This document shows, one piece after another, positions 1 to 8,876 of a stretch of DNA of 36,918 nt. Numbering within the stretch: the first letter of the stretch is position 1; every line of letters begins with the position of its first letter. Source of the stretch: Nitrospirota bacterium (GTDB lineage Bacteria > Nitrospirota > Nitrospiria > SBBL01 > JAADHI01); contig JAJDBU010000049.1 of NCBI GenBank assembly GCA_029261195.1, positions 1 through 36,918 of the forward strand, in the 5' to 3' direction. A program made the translations under genes and the position numbers. The notes under the pieces were generated by a model. That model ran no database searches. It saw only the letters and a program-made list of their open reading frames with translations, and was not told the origin of the DNA.

Positions 1-136
1 CTTCAATGGTTTTTAATTGTGTGTCGTTCATAATGGTCTTCATCCCTCCATTATGAACAGGATCAGACTACTTCAGACTCATCTTGCGTTAGAAACAACT
101 CCTCAGTTCAGACTCATCTTGTATTGGAAGAGGCTT
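1..136 (-). mobile_element. 5' end of an insertion sequence, left copy (partial)
   Basis: These 136 bases are the exact reverse complement of 36778-36913 at the other end of the window. On the minus strand a transposase-like reading frame begins at position 31 (MNDTQLKTIE...) and runs off the window edge. The 105 bases upstream of it contain two identical 15-base direct repeats, TTCAGACTCATCTTG at 72-86 and 107-121, a layout typical of transposase-binding subterminal repeats. Identity with the other copy stops at 136, which I take as the element boundary. The N-terminal peptide resembles ISNCY-type transposases from memory; the family is not established here. Confidence 0.7.
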
Positions 137-154
137 TGGCTAGCGTTTTGGGGA

Positions 155-786
155 ATGAGCATGAAACGCCGACCGCTTTTTTGGAAACTGTACCCTTCCT
201 TTGTTTTAATTTCATTTGTTTCCCTGCTTGCCGTCACCATCATTGCCTGTCTGTCTTTTAAGACTTTTCACTACCAGCAACGGGAACTCGATCTTGAAGT
301 TCGAGCAAAACTCATCAAAGAAGAATTTGCCCACCTGATTCAAAATGAAAAATTTGAAGAGATTCAAGATCGTGCTGAAAAGTTGGGAGAGGATTCAAAT
401 ACCCGTATCACAATCATTTTGCCCTGTGTAATAGCCATCGACACAAACGAACGCATTTTACGGATCAATTCCTCAGCCTGTCAGATACTTGATATTACAA
501 AAATAGAGGTACAAGGCATGGCCGTTCAAGAAGTTATCCGAAATGCAGAGCTTGCAAAAGCTCGTATTGTTTTCATTGAAACAAGATACGGCTATTGGAC
601 AGGAAATTGAGATTCAACAAGAGAGTGGCACTTATCTTTTAATTCAATCCGCCCCTCTCTTGGAGATCCAGAAAAATAAATATGGGCGCCATTGTCAAAC
701 ATATCGCCTTGGCGCACGGTGGCACGGTGGAGGTGAGCAGTGAAATGAATGAAGGCAGCGTCTTCTCGATATATCTGCCAGGCTAA
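155..786 (+). pseudogene. Decayed PhoR-like sensor histidine kinase
   Basis: The first frame starts at ATG 155 or 161 and gives a basic N-terminus, a transmembrane helix (about residues 14-38) and the start of a periplasmic sensor ending near RITIILP. It then jumps directly into a PAS-like stretch (AIDTNERILRINSSA), so the second helix and HAMP region are missing. Near 580 the PAS reading moves to another frame (QEIEIQQESGTYLLIQSAPL). At 682 a third piece encodes only the tail of a kinase ATPase domain (AIVKHIALAHGGTVEVSS) and stops at 786. The phospho-acceptor His region and N, G1 and F boxes are absent. It lies immediately next to an IS end and downstream of pstB. It looks like an ancestral pst-linked phoR that has been lost; an intact PhoR is encoded at 10856. 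A non-functional remnant is near certain; the PhoR identity is likely. Confidence 0.8.
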
Positions 787-900
787 TTTTATAGGAAGTT
801 TAGAAAATTCTGATAAAGAACCCGTCATCATGTTCAAAGATGACTTTAGCCAATTTGTCTTTTATGTATGGAAAAGATGGAAGAGAAATAAAACATCTGC

Positions 901-1797
901 TTAACCGAAACGGCCCGTGACGTAATCTTCTGTGAGTGGATGCAGGGGGTTGAGGAAGACTGTTTTTGTTTCGCCCACTTCAACGAGGTGGCCGAGGTGG
1001 AAATAGGCCGTGCGATCCGAGATGCGTGAGGCCTGATGCATTGAATGTGTCACGATACAAATGCTGTAATTCTTCCGTAGTGTATCAATCAGTTCTTCTA
1101 TTTTCCCTGTTGCAATCGGGTCCAGTGCGGAGCAGGGCTCGTCCATTAGAATCACTTCTGGATTCACGGCAATGGTTCTCGCAATGCAGAGCCGTTGCTG
1201 TTGTCCTCCTGAAAGCCCAAGACCCGGTTGATGCAAGCGATCTTTCACTTCATCCCATAGGCCAGCTTGCTGGAGACTCTTGACGACGATTTCATGAATG
1301 CCGTCCTTCGTTTGTGCCAGACCGTGTATTCGAGGACCGTATGCGACATTTTCCCAAATCGATTTTGGAAAGGGGTTCGGTTTTTGAAAAACCATGCCGA
1401 CGCGAACCCTGAGTGCGACCGGGTCAATGACCGTGCCGTTGATGTCCTGACCATCCATCATGATTTTCCCTGTGACGCGGCAATTTGAAATGGTGTCATT
1501 CATTCGGTTGAAACACCTTAAAAAGGTGGACTTTCCACAGCCGGAAGGCCCGATCATTGCGATGACTTCGTTGTGTCCGATGTCGAGGTTGATCCCTCGA
1601 ATGGCCTGCTTATCGCCATAAAACACATTGACATCATGGCAACTTAAACGAGGGTTTTCCAGTCTGATTTCACCCACTGTTTCGCGAATTTCTTGTTCTT
1701 CGATCTGATCAAAGCGGACTGCATTTTTTCCTGTAAACCGCTGCTGAGTCATTGAGTACCTGCTTGTAAAGGGGATGTCAGCTTGAATTTCTTCCAT
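901..1797 (-). CDS. pstB: Phosphate ABC transporter ATP-binding protein PstB
   Basis: PstB is the cytoplasmic ATPase that powers PstCA in high-affinity phosphate import. From the chosen ATG at 1797 the protein has 298 residues: Walker A GPSGCGKS at 83-90, Q-loop in FQKPNPFP near 138, signature LSGGQQQ at 195-201, Walker B VILMDE at 215-220 and switch His 251. The FQKPNPFP segment and the [10 protein letters not shown] strand are PstB hallmarks. I chose 1797 because it follows the pstA stop by 16 bases and has AGGA seven bases upstream; an earlier ATG at 1860 overlaps pstA and lacks a ribosome site. A later ATG at 1752 would give a more usual length. About 45 charged residues precede the ABC core, more than in most PstB. 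Last gene of pstSCAB. Confidence 0.95.
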   Translation of the reverse strand: MEEIQADIPFTSRYSMTQQRFTGKNAVRFDQIEEQEIRETVGEIRLENPRLSCHDVNVFYGDKQAIRGINLDIGHNEVIAMIGPSGCGKSTFLRCFNRMNDTISNCRVTGKIMMDGQDINGTVIDPVALRVRVGMVFQKPNPFPKSIWENVAYGPRIHGLAQTKDGIHEIVVKSLQQAGLWDEVKDRLHQPGLGLSGGQQQRLCIARTIAVNPEVILMDEPCSALDPIATGKIEELIDTLRKNYSICIVTHSMHQASRISDRTAYFHLGHLVEVGETKTVFLNPLHPLTEDYVTGRFG

Positions 1798-1813
1798 GAT
1801 GGAATCCTTTTTT

Positions 1814-3082
1814 TCATCGATGTCGCTCAAAATGTTTGCGTAGGATGACTGCACTTGCATTCATGATAATCAAAAAGAGCAGGAGGACCATGATTGCTGC
1901 TGAAGTCCGCTCCATAAAACCTCGTTCGGGGCTATCGGCCCAAAGAAAAATTTGAACCGGCAGTACCGTGCTTGAATCGAGGATGCTTCCCGGAATATCG
2001 ACAATAAATGCAACCATGCCGATCATGAGTAAGGGAGCGGTCTCCCCTAAAGCCCGTGCCATGCCGATAATCGTCCCCGTCATGATACCCGGCATGGCCA
2101 TCGGCAATACATGGTGCATCACCGCTTGCATTGGCGATGCGCCGACACCTAAGGCGGCTTCATAAATTGAGGGAGAAACCGATTTCAAGGCAGCACGGCC
2201 AGCGATAATAATGGTGGGGAGGGTCATCAATGAGAGCACCAATCCCCCCACAAGCGGAGCCGACCTTGGAAAACCAAAAAAGTTAATAAAAACAGCCAAA
2301 CCCAATAAACCAAATACAATCGACGGCACTGCCGCAAGATTGTTGATGTTCACTTCGATTAGATCTGTCCATCGGTTGCGCGGTGCAAACTGTTCCAAGT
2401 AAAGGGCTGCGGCAACACCAATTGGAAACGACAAGAGCAGAGTGACAAAAAGCGTCAAAATCGAGCCGACAAGCGCCCCCCAAATGCCAGCGAGCTCAGG
2501 GTCACGAGAATCACCTGCAGTGAAGAATGTGGTATTAAACTTTTTTTTAAGACGATTTTGACTGCTGAGTGCGTCAATCCACACAAGTTGTTTATCTTTT
2601 AAGGGCCGATCTGACTCTGCGGTATCACGAGAGATTGCCCCTTTCATCAACATGTCAACACTGCCATCCGCTGGCACCCAAATCGAGCGTTCCGTCCCGA
2701 TTTGTTCGGGATGCGCCAAAACCTGATTGCGCAACTCAAATTCTGCACCAGAGCTGAGTAAACGGTATAAGGCGCGTTTATCACGTCGTGCCGTAACCTC
2801 GGGAAAGGCCTTCCGCATGGCTTGCTTGATTAATGCGCCGAAATCTGCGGAGGACAAAAGCGCTCTGTCCCCAGTCCCTTCCGGGTCAAGCATTTCAGGA
2901 TCGATATAAACATCTAATAAAACGGAGGTCTGTTGAAAGGCCGTGTAGCCTTTTCCAATGATACTGATAAATAAAAGGGACAAAAAAAGCAGGCTGATCG
3001 CAACGGCTGATAGGCCATAGATTCGAAAACGGCGATCCGCTGCATAGCGCTTTTTTAAACGTTTATCCATACTGCTTTCCAT
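1814..3082 (-). CDS. pstA: Phosphate ABC transporter permease PstA (DUF3333 type)
   Basis: One of the two inner-membrane channel subunits of the Pst importer. The 422-residue protein is longer than E. coli PstA because it carries a DUF3333-like N-terminal half: one helix at about 24-44 followed by a large periplasmic region (to about 195). The permease domain with five to six helices fills 200-415. The ATPase-contact (EAA-like) loop is [20 protein letters not shown] at about 307-326. It begins six bases after the pstC stop and ends 16 bases before pstB, so the three are co-transcribed. A second possible start lies four codons in (ATG 3070). Confidence 0.93.
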   Translation of the reverse strand: MESSMDKRLKKRYAADRRFRIYGLSAVAISLLFLSLLFISIIGKGYTAFQQTSVLLDVYIDPEMLDPEGTGDRALLSSADFGALIKQAMRKAFPEVTARRDKRALYRLLSSGAEFELRNQVLAHPEQIGTERSIWVPADGSVDMLMKGAISRDTAESDRPLKDKQLVWIDALSSQNRLKKKFNTTFFTAGDSRDPELAGIWGALVGSILTLFVTLLLSFPIGVAAALYLEQFAPRNRWTDLIEVNINNLAAVPSIVFGLLGLAVFINFFGFPRSAPLVGGLVLSLMTLPTIIIAGRAALKSVSPSIYEAALGVGASPMQAVMHHVLPMAMPGIMTGTIIGMARALGETAPLLMIGMVAFIVDIPGSILDSSTVLPVQIFLWADSPERGFMERTSAAIMVLLLFLIIMNASAVILRKHFERHR

Positions 3083-3088
3083 TCTACC

Positions 3089-4462
3089 TTACTCATATTG
3101 TTCCCGATAGGTTCGCACGATATATAAGGCAATGACATTTAAAACCAGTGTGACGGCAAAGAGAAGTAAACCTAGCGCAAAGGCCGCCAGGGTTTTTGCG
3201 CTGTCGAATTCCTGATCCCCCGTTAAGAGCGTGACAATTTGAACCGTGACCGTTGTCACCGTTTCAAAGGGATTGAATGTGAGATTGGCAGACAAGCCGG
3301 CGGCCATCACAACAATCATTGTCTCACCCACCGCGCGTGAAACCGCAAGCAGAATACCACTAACGATGCCCGGTAAGGCCGCCGGAAGCACAACCCGTTG
3401 AATGGTCTCGGACTTGGTTGCGCCCAGTCCGTAAGAGCCGTCACGCAAAGATTGCGGCACCGCATTGATAATATCGTCGGAAATAGAAGAAACAAAGGGG
3501 ATAATCATAATGCCCATCACTAAGCCTGCGGCCAGGGCACTCTCAGAGGCCACTTCGGCACCGAATAGCTCGCCGGTGTCCCGGATAAAGGGCGCGACCA
3601 CAATCGCAGCGAAGAAACCGTAGACCACCGTTGGAATGCCTGCGAGGATCTCAAGCAGTGGTTTGGCAATGGCGCGAAAGGAGCGAGAAGCATATTCACT
3701 GAGGTAGATGGCCGACATCAGGCCGACCGGCACAGCGACGAACATTGCAATCAAAGAGATTAAAAGTGTTCCGACAAACAGGGGCACCGCTCCGAATGCC
3801 CCTGAGCCACCCACTTGGTCGCTTCGTATCGCGGTTTGCGGGCTCCACTTTAGTCCAAATAAAAAATCGCTTACTGGCACCAGTTTAAAAAAGCGGATCG
3901 ATTCAAAAACAACAGAAAGCACGATCCCGACCGTACTCAGGATCGCAATACATGAACAGATGAAGAGCAGGCCTTTGATAATGGTTTCGACGTGCTCTCT
4001 GGCGCGTTGTTTCTTTTGCATAAAATAGAGCGCCAGACTCCCGAAAACCAGCGCCAGTGTCAGGCTCACAAAGGCTAAGGTGGCATGGCTCATTGATTGA
4101 AGCGAGTGGTAGCGTTTGGCCGCAGAGAGCAGGTCGGCATCCTCAGAAACGATGATGCCAGCGGCAATATTTTTAACATCATTGATCACCAGGTTGAGGC
4201 GACCCGCTTCCAAGCGGCGAAGTGCCTCGGGTAACTCGGAGATGAGCAGGCGAGTGATCACGGATGTTTCAAAAATAGTCCAAAGCCCAAGGACCAACAA
4301 GGCCGGGAGGGCGGAGCAGATTGCGACATAAAAACCGTAGTGTTGTGGCAGGGAGTGCAGGGTGCGAATATCGCCTTCTGCAAGGTCAAGCGCGCGCTTG
4401 CGACCTAGGAAGTAGGCGATGAGGCTGAGTAAAATTAAAAAAAAGAAAAGTGTTAAGGTCAT
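3089..4462 (-). CDS. pstC: Phosphate ABC transporter permease PstC
   Basis: Second channel subunit of the phosphate importer, 457 residues. The N-terminus has two helices (about 2-20 and 44-66), an extracytoplasmic segment and more helices at 128-148 and 162-186, as in the PstC_N extension seen with DUF3333-type PstA. The conserved permease core spans about 225-450, with the ATPase-contact loop GLGATKSETIQRVVLPAALP at 345-364 and the conserved SRAVGET at 375-381. It is separated from pstS by 98 bases holding a hairpin, and followed after six bases by pstA. The ribosome site is weak. Confidence 0.93.
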   Translation of the reverse strand: MTLTLFFFLILLSLIAYFLGRKRALDLAEGDIRTLHSLPQHYGFYVAICSALPALLVLGLWTIFETSVITRLLISELPEALRRLEAGRLNLVINDVKNIAAGIIVSEDADLLSAAKRYHSLQSMSHATLAFVSLTLALVFGSLALYFMQKKQRAREHVETIIKGLLFICSCIAILSTVGIVLSVVFESIRFFKLVPVSDFLFGLKWSPQTAIRSDQVGGSGAFGAVPLFVGTLLISLIAMFVAVPVGLMSAIYLSEYASRSFRAIAKPLLEILAGIPTVVYGFFAAIVVAPFIRDTGELFGAEVASESALAAGLVMGIMIIPFVSSISDDIINAVPQSLRDGSYGLGATKSETIQRVVLPAALPGIVSGILLAVSRAVGETMIVVMAAGLSANLTFNPFETVTTVTVQIVTLLTGDQEFDSAKTLAAFALGLLLFAVTLVLNVIALYIVRTYREQYE

Positions 4463-4498
4463 TTGTAGGATTTGAGTCGATTAGGTCATTTAATCGCA

Positions 4499-4534
4499 AA
4501 GTCGGGGCGGATTGGCTAAAACCTGCCCCGACTT
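4499..4534 (-). terminator. Hairpin between pstS and pstC (possible attenuator)
   Basis: AAGTCGGGGC (4499-4508) pairs perfectly with GCCCCGACTT (4525-4534) around a 16-base loop. Read in the direction of the pst operon (minus strand) the stem is followed only by TTTGCG, a poor U-tract. It may therefore be a partial terminator or an mRNA-stabilising structure giving more PstS than PstCAB. Read on the plus strand it is followed by TTTTTT and would terminate efficiently, but no plus-strand gene precedes it. Confidence 0.6.
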
Positions 4535-4560
4535 TTTTGAAGGTCACAAGTGCTTAGCAC

Positions 4561-5616
4561 TTACATATCCAGTTTTTTCAAATGTTTTACATCATCCGAA
4601 AATTGATTGCGCTCCGCCTTTGGCATTGGAATCAAACCCCGGTCGCTCAGGTAGCCTTCATCGCCCCAGGCTTTTTCACTCGTAAATTCTTTGAGATAGG
4701 CCTTCATTCCCGGGATGACATTGATATGAGCCTTTTTAACATAAAAGTAGAGCGGACGGGAAATCGGGTAGCTACCGTCTGCAATAGATTCAAACAGCGG
4801 GTTCACGCCTTTGATCGAAGACCCTTGAACTTTGTCCAAATTTTGGTCTAGGAAGCTGAAACCAAAAACACCGAGGGCATTGGGGTTTGCCTGAAGTTTT
4901 TGGACAATCAAGTTGTCATTTTCCCCGGCCTCAATATAGGCGCCATCTTCTCGAACCGTGTGGCAGAGCCGTTTGTAGGCTTTTTTATCCTTTTTTTTCA
5001 TCGCCTTGATCCATTTGAAGGTTTTGCATCCGCCTTCCAAGGCAAGCTCGACAAAAGCGTCACGGGTCCCCGAGGTCGGTGGCGGACCCAGCACTTCGAT
5101 TTTTTGGTTCGGAAGTTTTGAATTGACCTCTTTCCAGGTTTTATACGGGTTTTCGACCAACCGTTCTCCCCCTTTGGGATCGGGCACATTTTTGGCCAAG
5201 GCCAAGAACAGGTCACGCAGTTCAAGCGAAAATTTTGTCGCTTTTTTTGAGTTGGCGATTGCAATACCGTCATAGCCGATTTTGACTTCAACGATCTCAT
5301 CAACGCCATTTTTGTGACATTTTTCAACTTCTGATTTTTTAATGCGCCGTGATGCATTGGTAATATCAGGATGCTCAATGCCCACTCCGGCGCAGAACAG
5401 TTTTAAACCACCGCCTGATCCCGTTGACTCGACCTTGGGTGTCTTAAAAGCAGTTGTTTTTCCAAATCGTTCCACAACGACGGTCGCAAAAGGATAGACC
5501 GTTGAAGAACCGACAATGCTGATATGGTCACGTGCGGCTTGCGCCGGAGTAAAACCCATCGCCAGTGAAGATGTTGCAAGGGCCAAGACTACAAGTTTTT
5601 TAATTTTCATGGTCAT
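4561..5616 (-). CDS. pstS: Periplasmic phosphate-binding protein PstS
   Basis: Captures phosphate in the periplasm and hands it to PstCA. The 351-residue protein starts with a Sec signal peptide (KIKK, hydrophobic core, cleavage after PAQA near 27). Ligand-loop motifs are visible: GSSTVYPF at 36-43, STGSGGG at 64-70, TNASRR at 86-91 and SGTRDAF at 182-188, the set that binds phosphate in this family. ATG 5616 sits four bases after AAGGAG; ATG 5610 (ten bases after it) is an equally plausible start. A longer frame from 5646 would put a non-signal extension before the leader. First gene of pstSCAB, with phased Pho-box hexamers 67-105 bases upstream. Confidence 0.95.
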   Translation of the reverse strand: MTMKIKKLVVLALATSSLAMGFTPAQAARDHISIVGSSTVYPFATVVVERFGKTTAFKTPKVESTGSGGGLKLFCAGVGIEHPDITNASRRIKKSEVEKCHKNGVDEIVEVKIGYDGIAIANSKKATKFSLELRDLFLALAKNVPDPKGGERLVENPYKTWKEVNSKLPNQKIEVLGPPPTSGTRDAFVELALEGGCKTFKWIKAMKKKDKKAYKRLCHTVREDGAYIEAGENDNLIVQKLQANPNALGVFGFSFLDQNLDKVQGSSIKGVNPLFESIADGSYPISRPLYFYVKKAHINVIPGMKAYLKEFTSEKAWGDEGYLSDRGLIPMPKAERNQFSDDVKHLKKLDM

Positions 5617-5682
5617 TTCTCTCCTTGTTTTAAATGCAAATAACAAACTATTTAAACTACGAGAGACAGAGTAAAGAGACTA

Positions 5683-5721
5683 TGTGATGAAAGAATGAAG
5701 GCTATGTTAAGTTTCTGTGAA
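5683..5721 (-). promoter_or_regulatory. Pho box upstream of pstS (four phased hexamers)
   Basis: On the minus strand the hexamers TTCACA (5721-5716), TTAACA (5710-5705), TTCATT (5699-5694) and ATCACA (5688-5683) recur every 11 bp, one helical turn. The first two match the TT(A/C)ACA-N5-TT(A/C)ACA pattern known for PhoP of Bacillus. Predicted PhoB binding site; no experiment is implied. Confidence 0.75.
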
Positions 5722-5938
5722 CTTGTTTGACCCCAATTGAAACGAGAGGGATTGTTATATAAAATTTGCTTGCCGGGATCGATCTCCATTATTAGGAAAG
5801 CGTTGATTCAGTCAGGCTTGAAATTTTCAAGAGAAAAAATTTTCAGATTCAAGGCGAAAATTACGCTTGCAACAATCCTCCTTCAGTAGAAAACCTTCCG
5901 AAGCTCTAAAATCTGATCTGCGATCATTGTTTGAATAG

Positions 5939-5977
5939 TTTACTCAATCTTCACAATTCGCTCATCATTTCTCAACA
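5939..5977 (+). promoter_or_regulatory. Pho box upstream of the porin gene
   Basis: Hexamers TTTACT (5939), TTCACA (5950), CTCATC (5961) and TCAACA (5972) are phased at 11 bp. Only the second is a perfect match to the pattern found upstream of pstS and phoB, so this site is weaker than those. The pstS and porin genes are divergent; the 471 bases between their starts hold both Pho boxes and no recognisable gene. Confidence 0.55.
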
Positions 5978-6087
5978 TAAACCCCCTAACATCCCGCTTG
6001 TCTATTGAAGACAAATAAAAGTGGAGAGTGAGCGCAAGGCATGTCTGGGCGCTCTCAATAAAAAGAATCTATAACGAGGAGGTTTTT

Positions 6088-7323
6088 GTGTTTAAGAATT
6101 TGATAACAAAAATAACAGTTTCACTTGTAGTGATCAGTATCATGACTTTAAGTGTCTTTTCTACGGCTTCTGCGGGCGGTGTGACTGTCTTTAAAGAGGG
6201 CGACAAATACGTCAAAATGGGCGGTCGGATCCAGATGCAGTATCATCAAAAAGATCCTGATGGCGGAGATGCGACCGATAGTGTGTTCTTTCGACGTTTT
6301 CGTCCCTATGTTGAAGGCAGCATTCACAAGGATTGGAAAGGAAAGTTTCAGTGGGACATGGGCAAAGCCGACGGAAGTAATGAACTTGCTGTAAAAGATG
6401 CTTATATGCAGTACAAGGGCTTTAACAACCTGAAAGTGACCCTGGGAAACACAAAAACACCTTTTTCACGTGAATTTCTCACTTCATCGAAGAAACAGCA
6501 ATTAGTAGAACGTACCTTTGTTGGTGACCATAATTTTGGATCTCCTGATCGAATGTTAGGCCTGAAACTTGAGGGACATAACGAAGATAAAATGATTGAG
6601 TACGGCGTGGCTTTTGGGAGCGAATCAATTGATCCTGACAACAATAAATTGGATTTTGACTCACCTGTCAATCAGAATTCTGATTTTAATGAAGGCTGGG
6701 TCGCTGCCGCACGTGTTGATTTTCATCCTCTTGGACACCTTGAAAAATCTCAAGGTGATTTTAAGGGAAAAACAAAGGCCACTATTGGTGTGGGTGTCTT
6801 TACTTGGAGTAACGACAATGACGTCCAAAATACTTCAAGCTCCACCACAACAACTGTAGACACGACAAATGCTGCCTGTCCGACGGCATGTCCCGTAAGC
6901 TCGTCAACAAGCAAAAGCGCGAGCACAAAAGATGTTGACGAAGCCACTGGTTTTGAAGTGAGCGCCGCGTTACGGATGATGGGGCTTTCTGTCGATGTTC
7001 AATATAATTCGATTGATGCCGACACAGTTGTCCCCGGTATCACAAGCGGCATCTATAAAAACGGCAGTACCACACTCAAAAGCTTTGCTGTGGAAGCCGG
7101 ATTTATGGTCGTTCCGAGCACACTTGAAGTGGCTGCGGGTTACCAATCTCAGGATGCGGATGGCTATGCCGAAGAATGGACTCGGACCTCTGTGGGTCTG
7201 AACTGGTTCATCAAAAAGCATGACATCAAAGTACAGGCAAGCTACCGGATGGGAGAAAGTCTTAAAGGCAAGGCAAATAAGGACGAGGATGAGATCTTCA
7301 TCCAAACTCAGTATGTCTTCTAG
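6088..7323 (+). CDS. Phosphate-selective porin of the OprP/OprO family
   Basis: Outer-membrane beta-barrel expected to pass phosphate or polyphosphate into the periplasm. From GTG 6088, five bases after GAGGAGG, the protein has 411 residues with a clear signal peptide ending STASA before GGVTVF. The body has alternating beta-strands typical of Porin_O_P (FFRRFRPYVEGSIHKDWKGK, LKVTLGNTKTPFSREFLTS) and ends in a C-terminal Phe (QTQYVF), the usual barrel-assembly signal. An ORF start at 6028 would bury the signal peptide. A Ser/Thr-rich segment around residues 250-280 with two nearby Cys (ACPTACP) looks like an exposed loop. It sits between pstS and other Pho genes with its own Pho box. Family assignment strong; phosphate selectivity inferred. 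Confidence 0.88.
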   Translation: MFKNLITKITVSLVVISIMTLSVFSTASAGGVTVFKEGDKYVKMGGRIQMQYHQKDPDGGDATDSVFFRRFRPYVEGSIHKDWKGKFQWDMGKADGSNELAVKDAYMQYKGFNNLKVTLGNTKTPFSREFLTSSKKQQLVERTFVGDHNFGSPDRMLGLKLEGHNEDKMIEYGVAFGSESIDPDNNKLDFDSPVNQNSDFNEGWVAAARVDFHPLGHLEKSQGDFKGKTKATIGVGVFTWSNDNDVQNTSSSTTTTVDTTNAACPTACPVSSSTSKSASTKDVDEATGFEVSAALRMMGLSVDVQYNSIDADTVVPGITSGIYKNGSTTLKSFAVEAGFMVVPSTLEVAAGYQSQDADGYAEEWTRTSVGLNWFIKKHDIKVQASYRMGESLKGKANKDEDEIFIQTQYVF

Positions 7324-7349
7324 TTTTCACTATCTGTATTCTAATCTAG

Positions 7350-7376
7350 GGTGGATGGGTTTCTTGCCCATCCACC
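7350..7376 (+). terminator. Strong hairpin after the porin gene
   Basis: GGTGGATGGG (7350-7359) and CCCATCCACC (7367-7376) form a perfect 10-bp stem with a 7-base loop, 27 bases after the porin stop. No T-tract follows, so it may stop exonucleases or be an incomplete terminator. The rest of 7377-7563 shows nothing I recognise. Confidence 0.55.
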
Positions 7377-7563
7377 ACCAAAAGTCTCTATTGATCGTGG
7401 CATCAACTATTTTGATCGATCAAGTCTAATCGCCGGGGGCAAGGAGGTTCTTTCCTCTTTAGTCAGCAGACACTGGCAGGGATTCTTCCCTTCTTGTCCT
7501 CGGTCCAAATGCCCTGATCATACCCGTGCTTGTCCAACATTTTTTCCTTCGGTTCTACCATCT

Positions 7564-7602
7564 TTCACAAAAACTTAACATCCGCTTCAAGAGACCATAA
7601 CA
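7564..7602 (+). promoter_or_regulatory. Pho box upstream of the sugar nucleotidyltransferase gene
   Basis: TTCACA (7564), TTAACA (7575), TTCAAG (7586) and ATAACA (7597) recur at exactly 11 bp. The first two match the pstS box. A possible -10 element (TATCTA at 7612 or CTATAA at 7615) lies downstream, followed by the ribosome site of the gene starting at 7661. Confidence 0.75.
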
Positions 7603-7660
7603 GTCGCCTTGTATCTATAAGATCAAATGAATGATCGACTTGATGAGGGAGGAAAAAGAA

Positions 7661-8590
7661 ATGAGCGTTGAAGAGAGACAAGCAGTTCGTTGCGGGATTA
7701 TTTTAGCTGCCGGAGAAGGAAAGCGTTTGAAGTCATTTGTGAAGAAATGGTCGGGAAGCGATTTGCCAAAACAGTATGTGAAGTTTACTGAAGAGGGCTC
7801 AAGCTTGGAGAGAACCTTTCAGCGGGTTGAAAAGGTGATTTCTCGGGAAAAGCTGTTTACCGTTGTTGACCAACAGCATCTTCAATATCCCGAGGCCTTC
7901 GATCAGCTGAAATGTCGACCTGAAGGACGACTTGTCTGTCAACCTCAGAATAAAGAAACGGCCCCCGGACTCCTGCTGCCACTCATTCATCTGCTCAAAC
8001 GCTACCCCCACGCAGATGTTGCTGTCTTTCCATCAGATCACCATATTGAGGAAGATGATCTTTTTTCAAGTTACTTGGAGCAGGCCTTTTCAGTTGTGGC
8101 AGATGACCCGTCCCGCATTGTTTTGCTCGGGATTGAGCCGAATCGTCCTGAAGTGGAATATGGCTATATCCTTCCAGGAAGCCCGATTGATCAAGGTCAG
8201 ACAGCCACTGTTGAAGGCTTTGCAGAAAAACCGAAAAAACAGATGGCGGAACGTCACATTTTAAATGGCGGGCTGTGGAACAGTATGGTCATGGTTTTTC
8301 AGAGCCAAACCTTGTTGAAATGGATTTTAAAAGAAATGCCTGCACTCTTTGGATCTTTTTTAACCATTTATACGGCCATTGGTACGCCTGAAGAAACAGA
8401 AATAACGGAGCGTGTTTACCAAGACCTTGAGCCACTTAATTTCTCAAGTCATTTTTTACATGAACTTGCCTTAAAACGACCTTCTCCTCTGTCCGTTTTG
8501 CCAATGCGAAACCTTTCATGGACCGACATCGGTTCTGAATCTCAAATTTTGTCCGTTTTAAAACGAGAAGAAAGGTTCCAGACCTGTTAA
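7661..8590 (+). CDS. Sugar-1-phosphate nucleotidyltransferase (mannose-1-phosphate guanylyltransferase-like)
   Basis: GT-A-fold nucleotidyltransferase that would join NTP and a sugar-1-phosphate, probably GTP and mannose-1-phosphate. The 309 residues show the nucleotide-binding signature AAGEGKRL (16-23) with PKQ (36-38), the NKETAPG motif (97-103), the metal-site stretch FPSDHH (123-128) and the FAEKP strand. The C-terminal isomerase domain of bifunctional ManC/AlgA is absent. ATG 7661 follows GGGAGG by eight bases, preferred to the upstream in-frame ATG at 7631. The gene lies alone between two Pho-island genes with four Pho hexamers ahead of it, suggesting envelope or exopolysaccharide precursor synthesis in phosphate starvation. 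GDP-mannose as product is inferred. Confidence 0.8.
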   Translation: MSVEERQAVRCGIILAAGEGKRLKSFVKKWSGSDLPKQYVKFTEEGSSLERTFQRVEKVISREKLFTVVDQQHLQYPEAFDQLKCRPEGRLVCQPQNKETAPGLLLPLIHLLKRYPHADVAVFPSDHHIEEDDLFSSYLEQAFSVVADDPSRIVLLGIEPNRPEVEYGYILPGSPIDQGQTATVEGFAEKPKKQMAERHILNGGLWNSMVMVFQSQTLLKWILKEMPALFGSFLTIYTAIGTPEETEITERVYQDLEPLNFSSHFLHELALKRPSPLSVLPMRNLSWTDIGSESQILSVLKREERFQTC

Positions 8591-8700
8591 TCCTTTCCTG
8601 AAATACCATACAAAAACATTTTAAATCAACACTTTAGACGAACTCTTTGGCGAAGCATCTAAAAAAATACATCCGAGCCAGATAAATTCTGTTTGGGGAT

Positions 8701-8748
8701 TTCATAAGTTTTTCACAATCTTAACCCGACAATCAGAAAACCGTAACA
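8701..8748 (+). promoter_or_regulatory. Pho-box-like hexamers upstream of the truncated phoX-like gene
   Basis: Two phased sets are visible: TTCATA (8701) with TTCACA (8712), and TTAACC (8721), ATCAGA (8732) and GTAACA (8743). Within each set the spacing is 11 bp, but the sets are offset by two bases (TTCACA to TTAACC is nine). This is a weaker or rearranged version of the neighbouring boxes. Confidence 0.5.
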
Positions 8749-8876
8749 AAAGACCTCTACGATAGGGATGTCCTCATAAAGGGACACGTTGTCAGGCGGA
8801 AGCTTATTTATGAAGTCAGCCTGGAATATTCATAAAAATGAAACAAAGGATCAAAACAAACCATAAGGAGAATATA

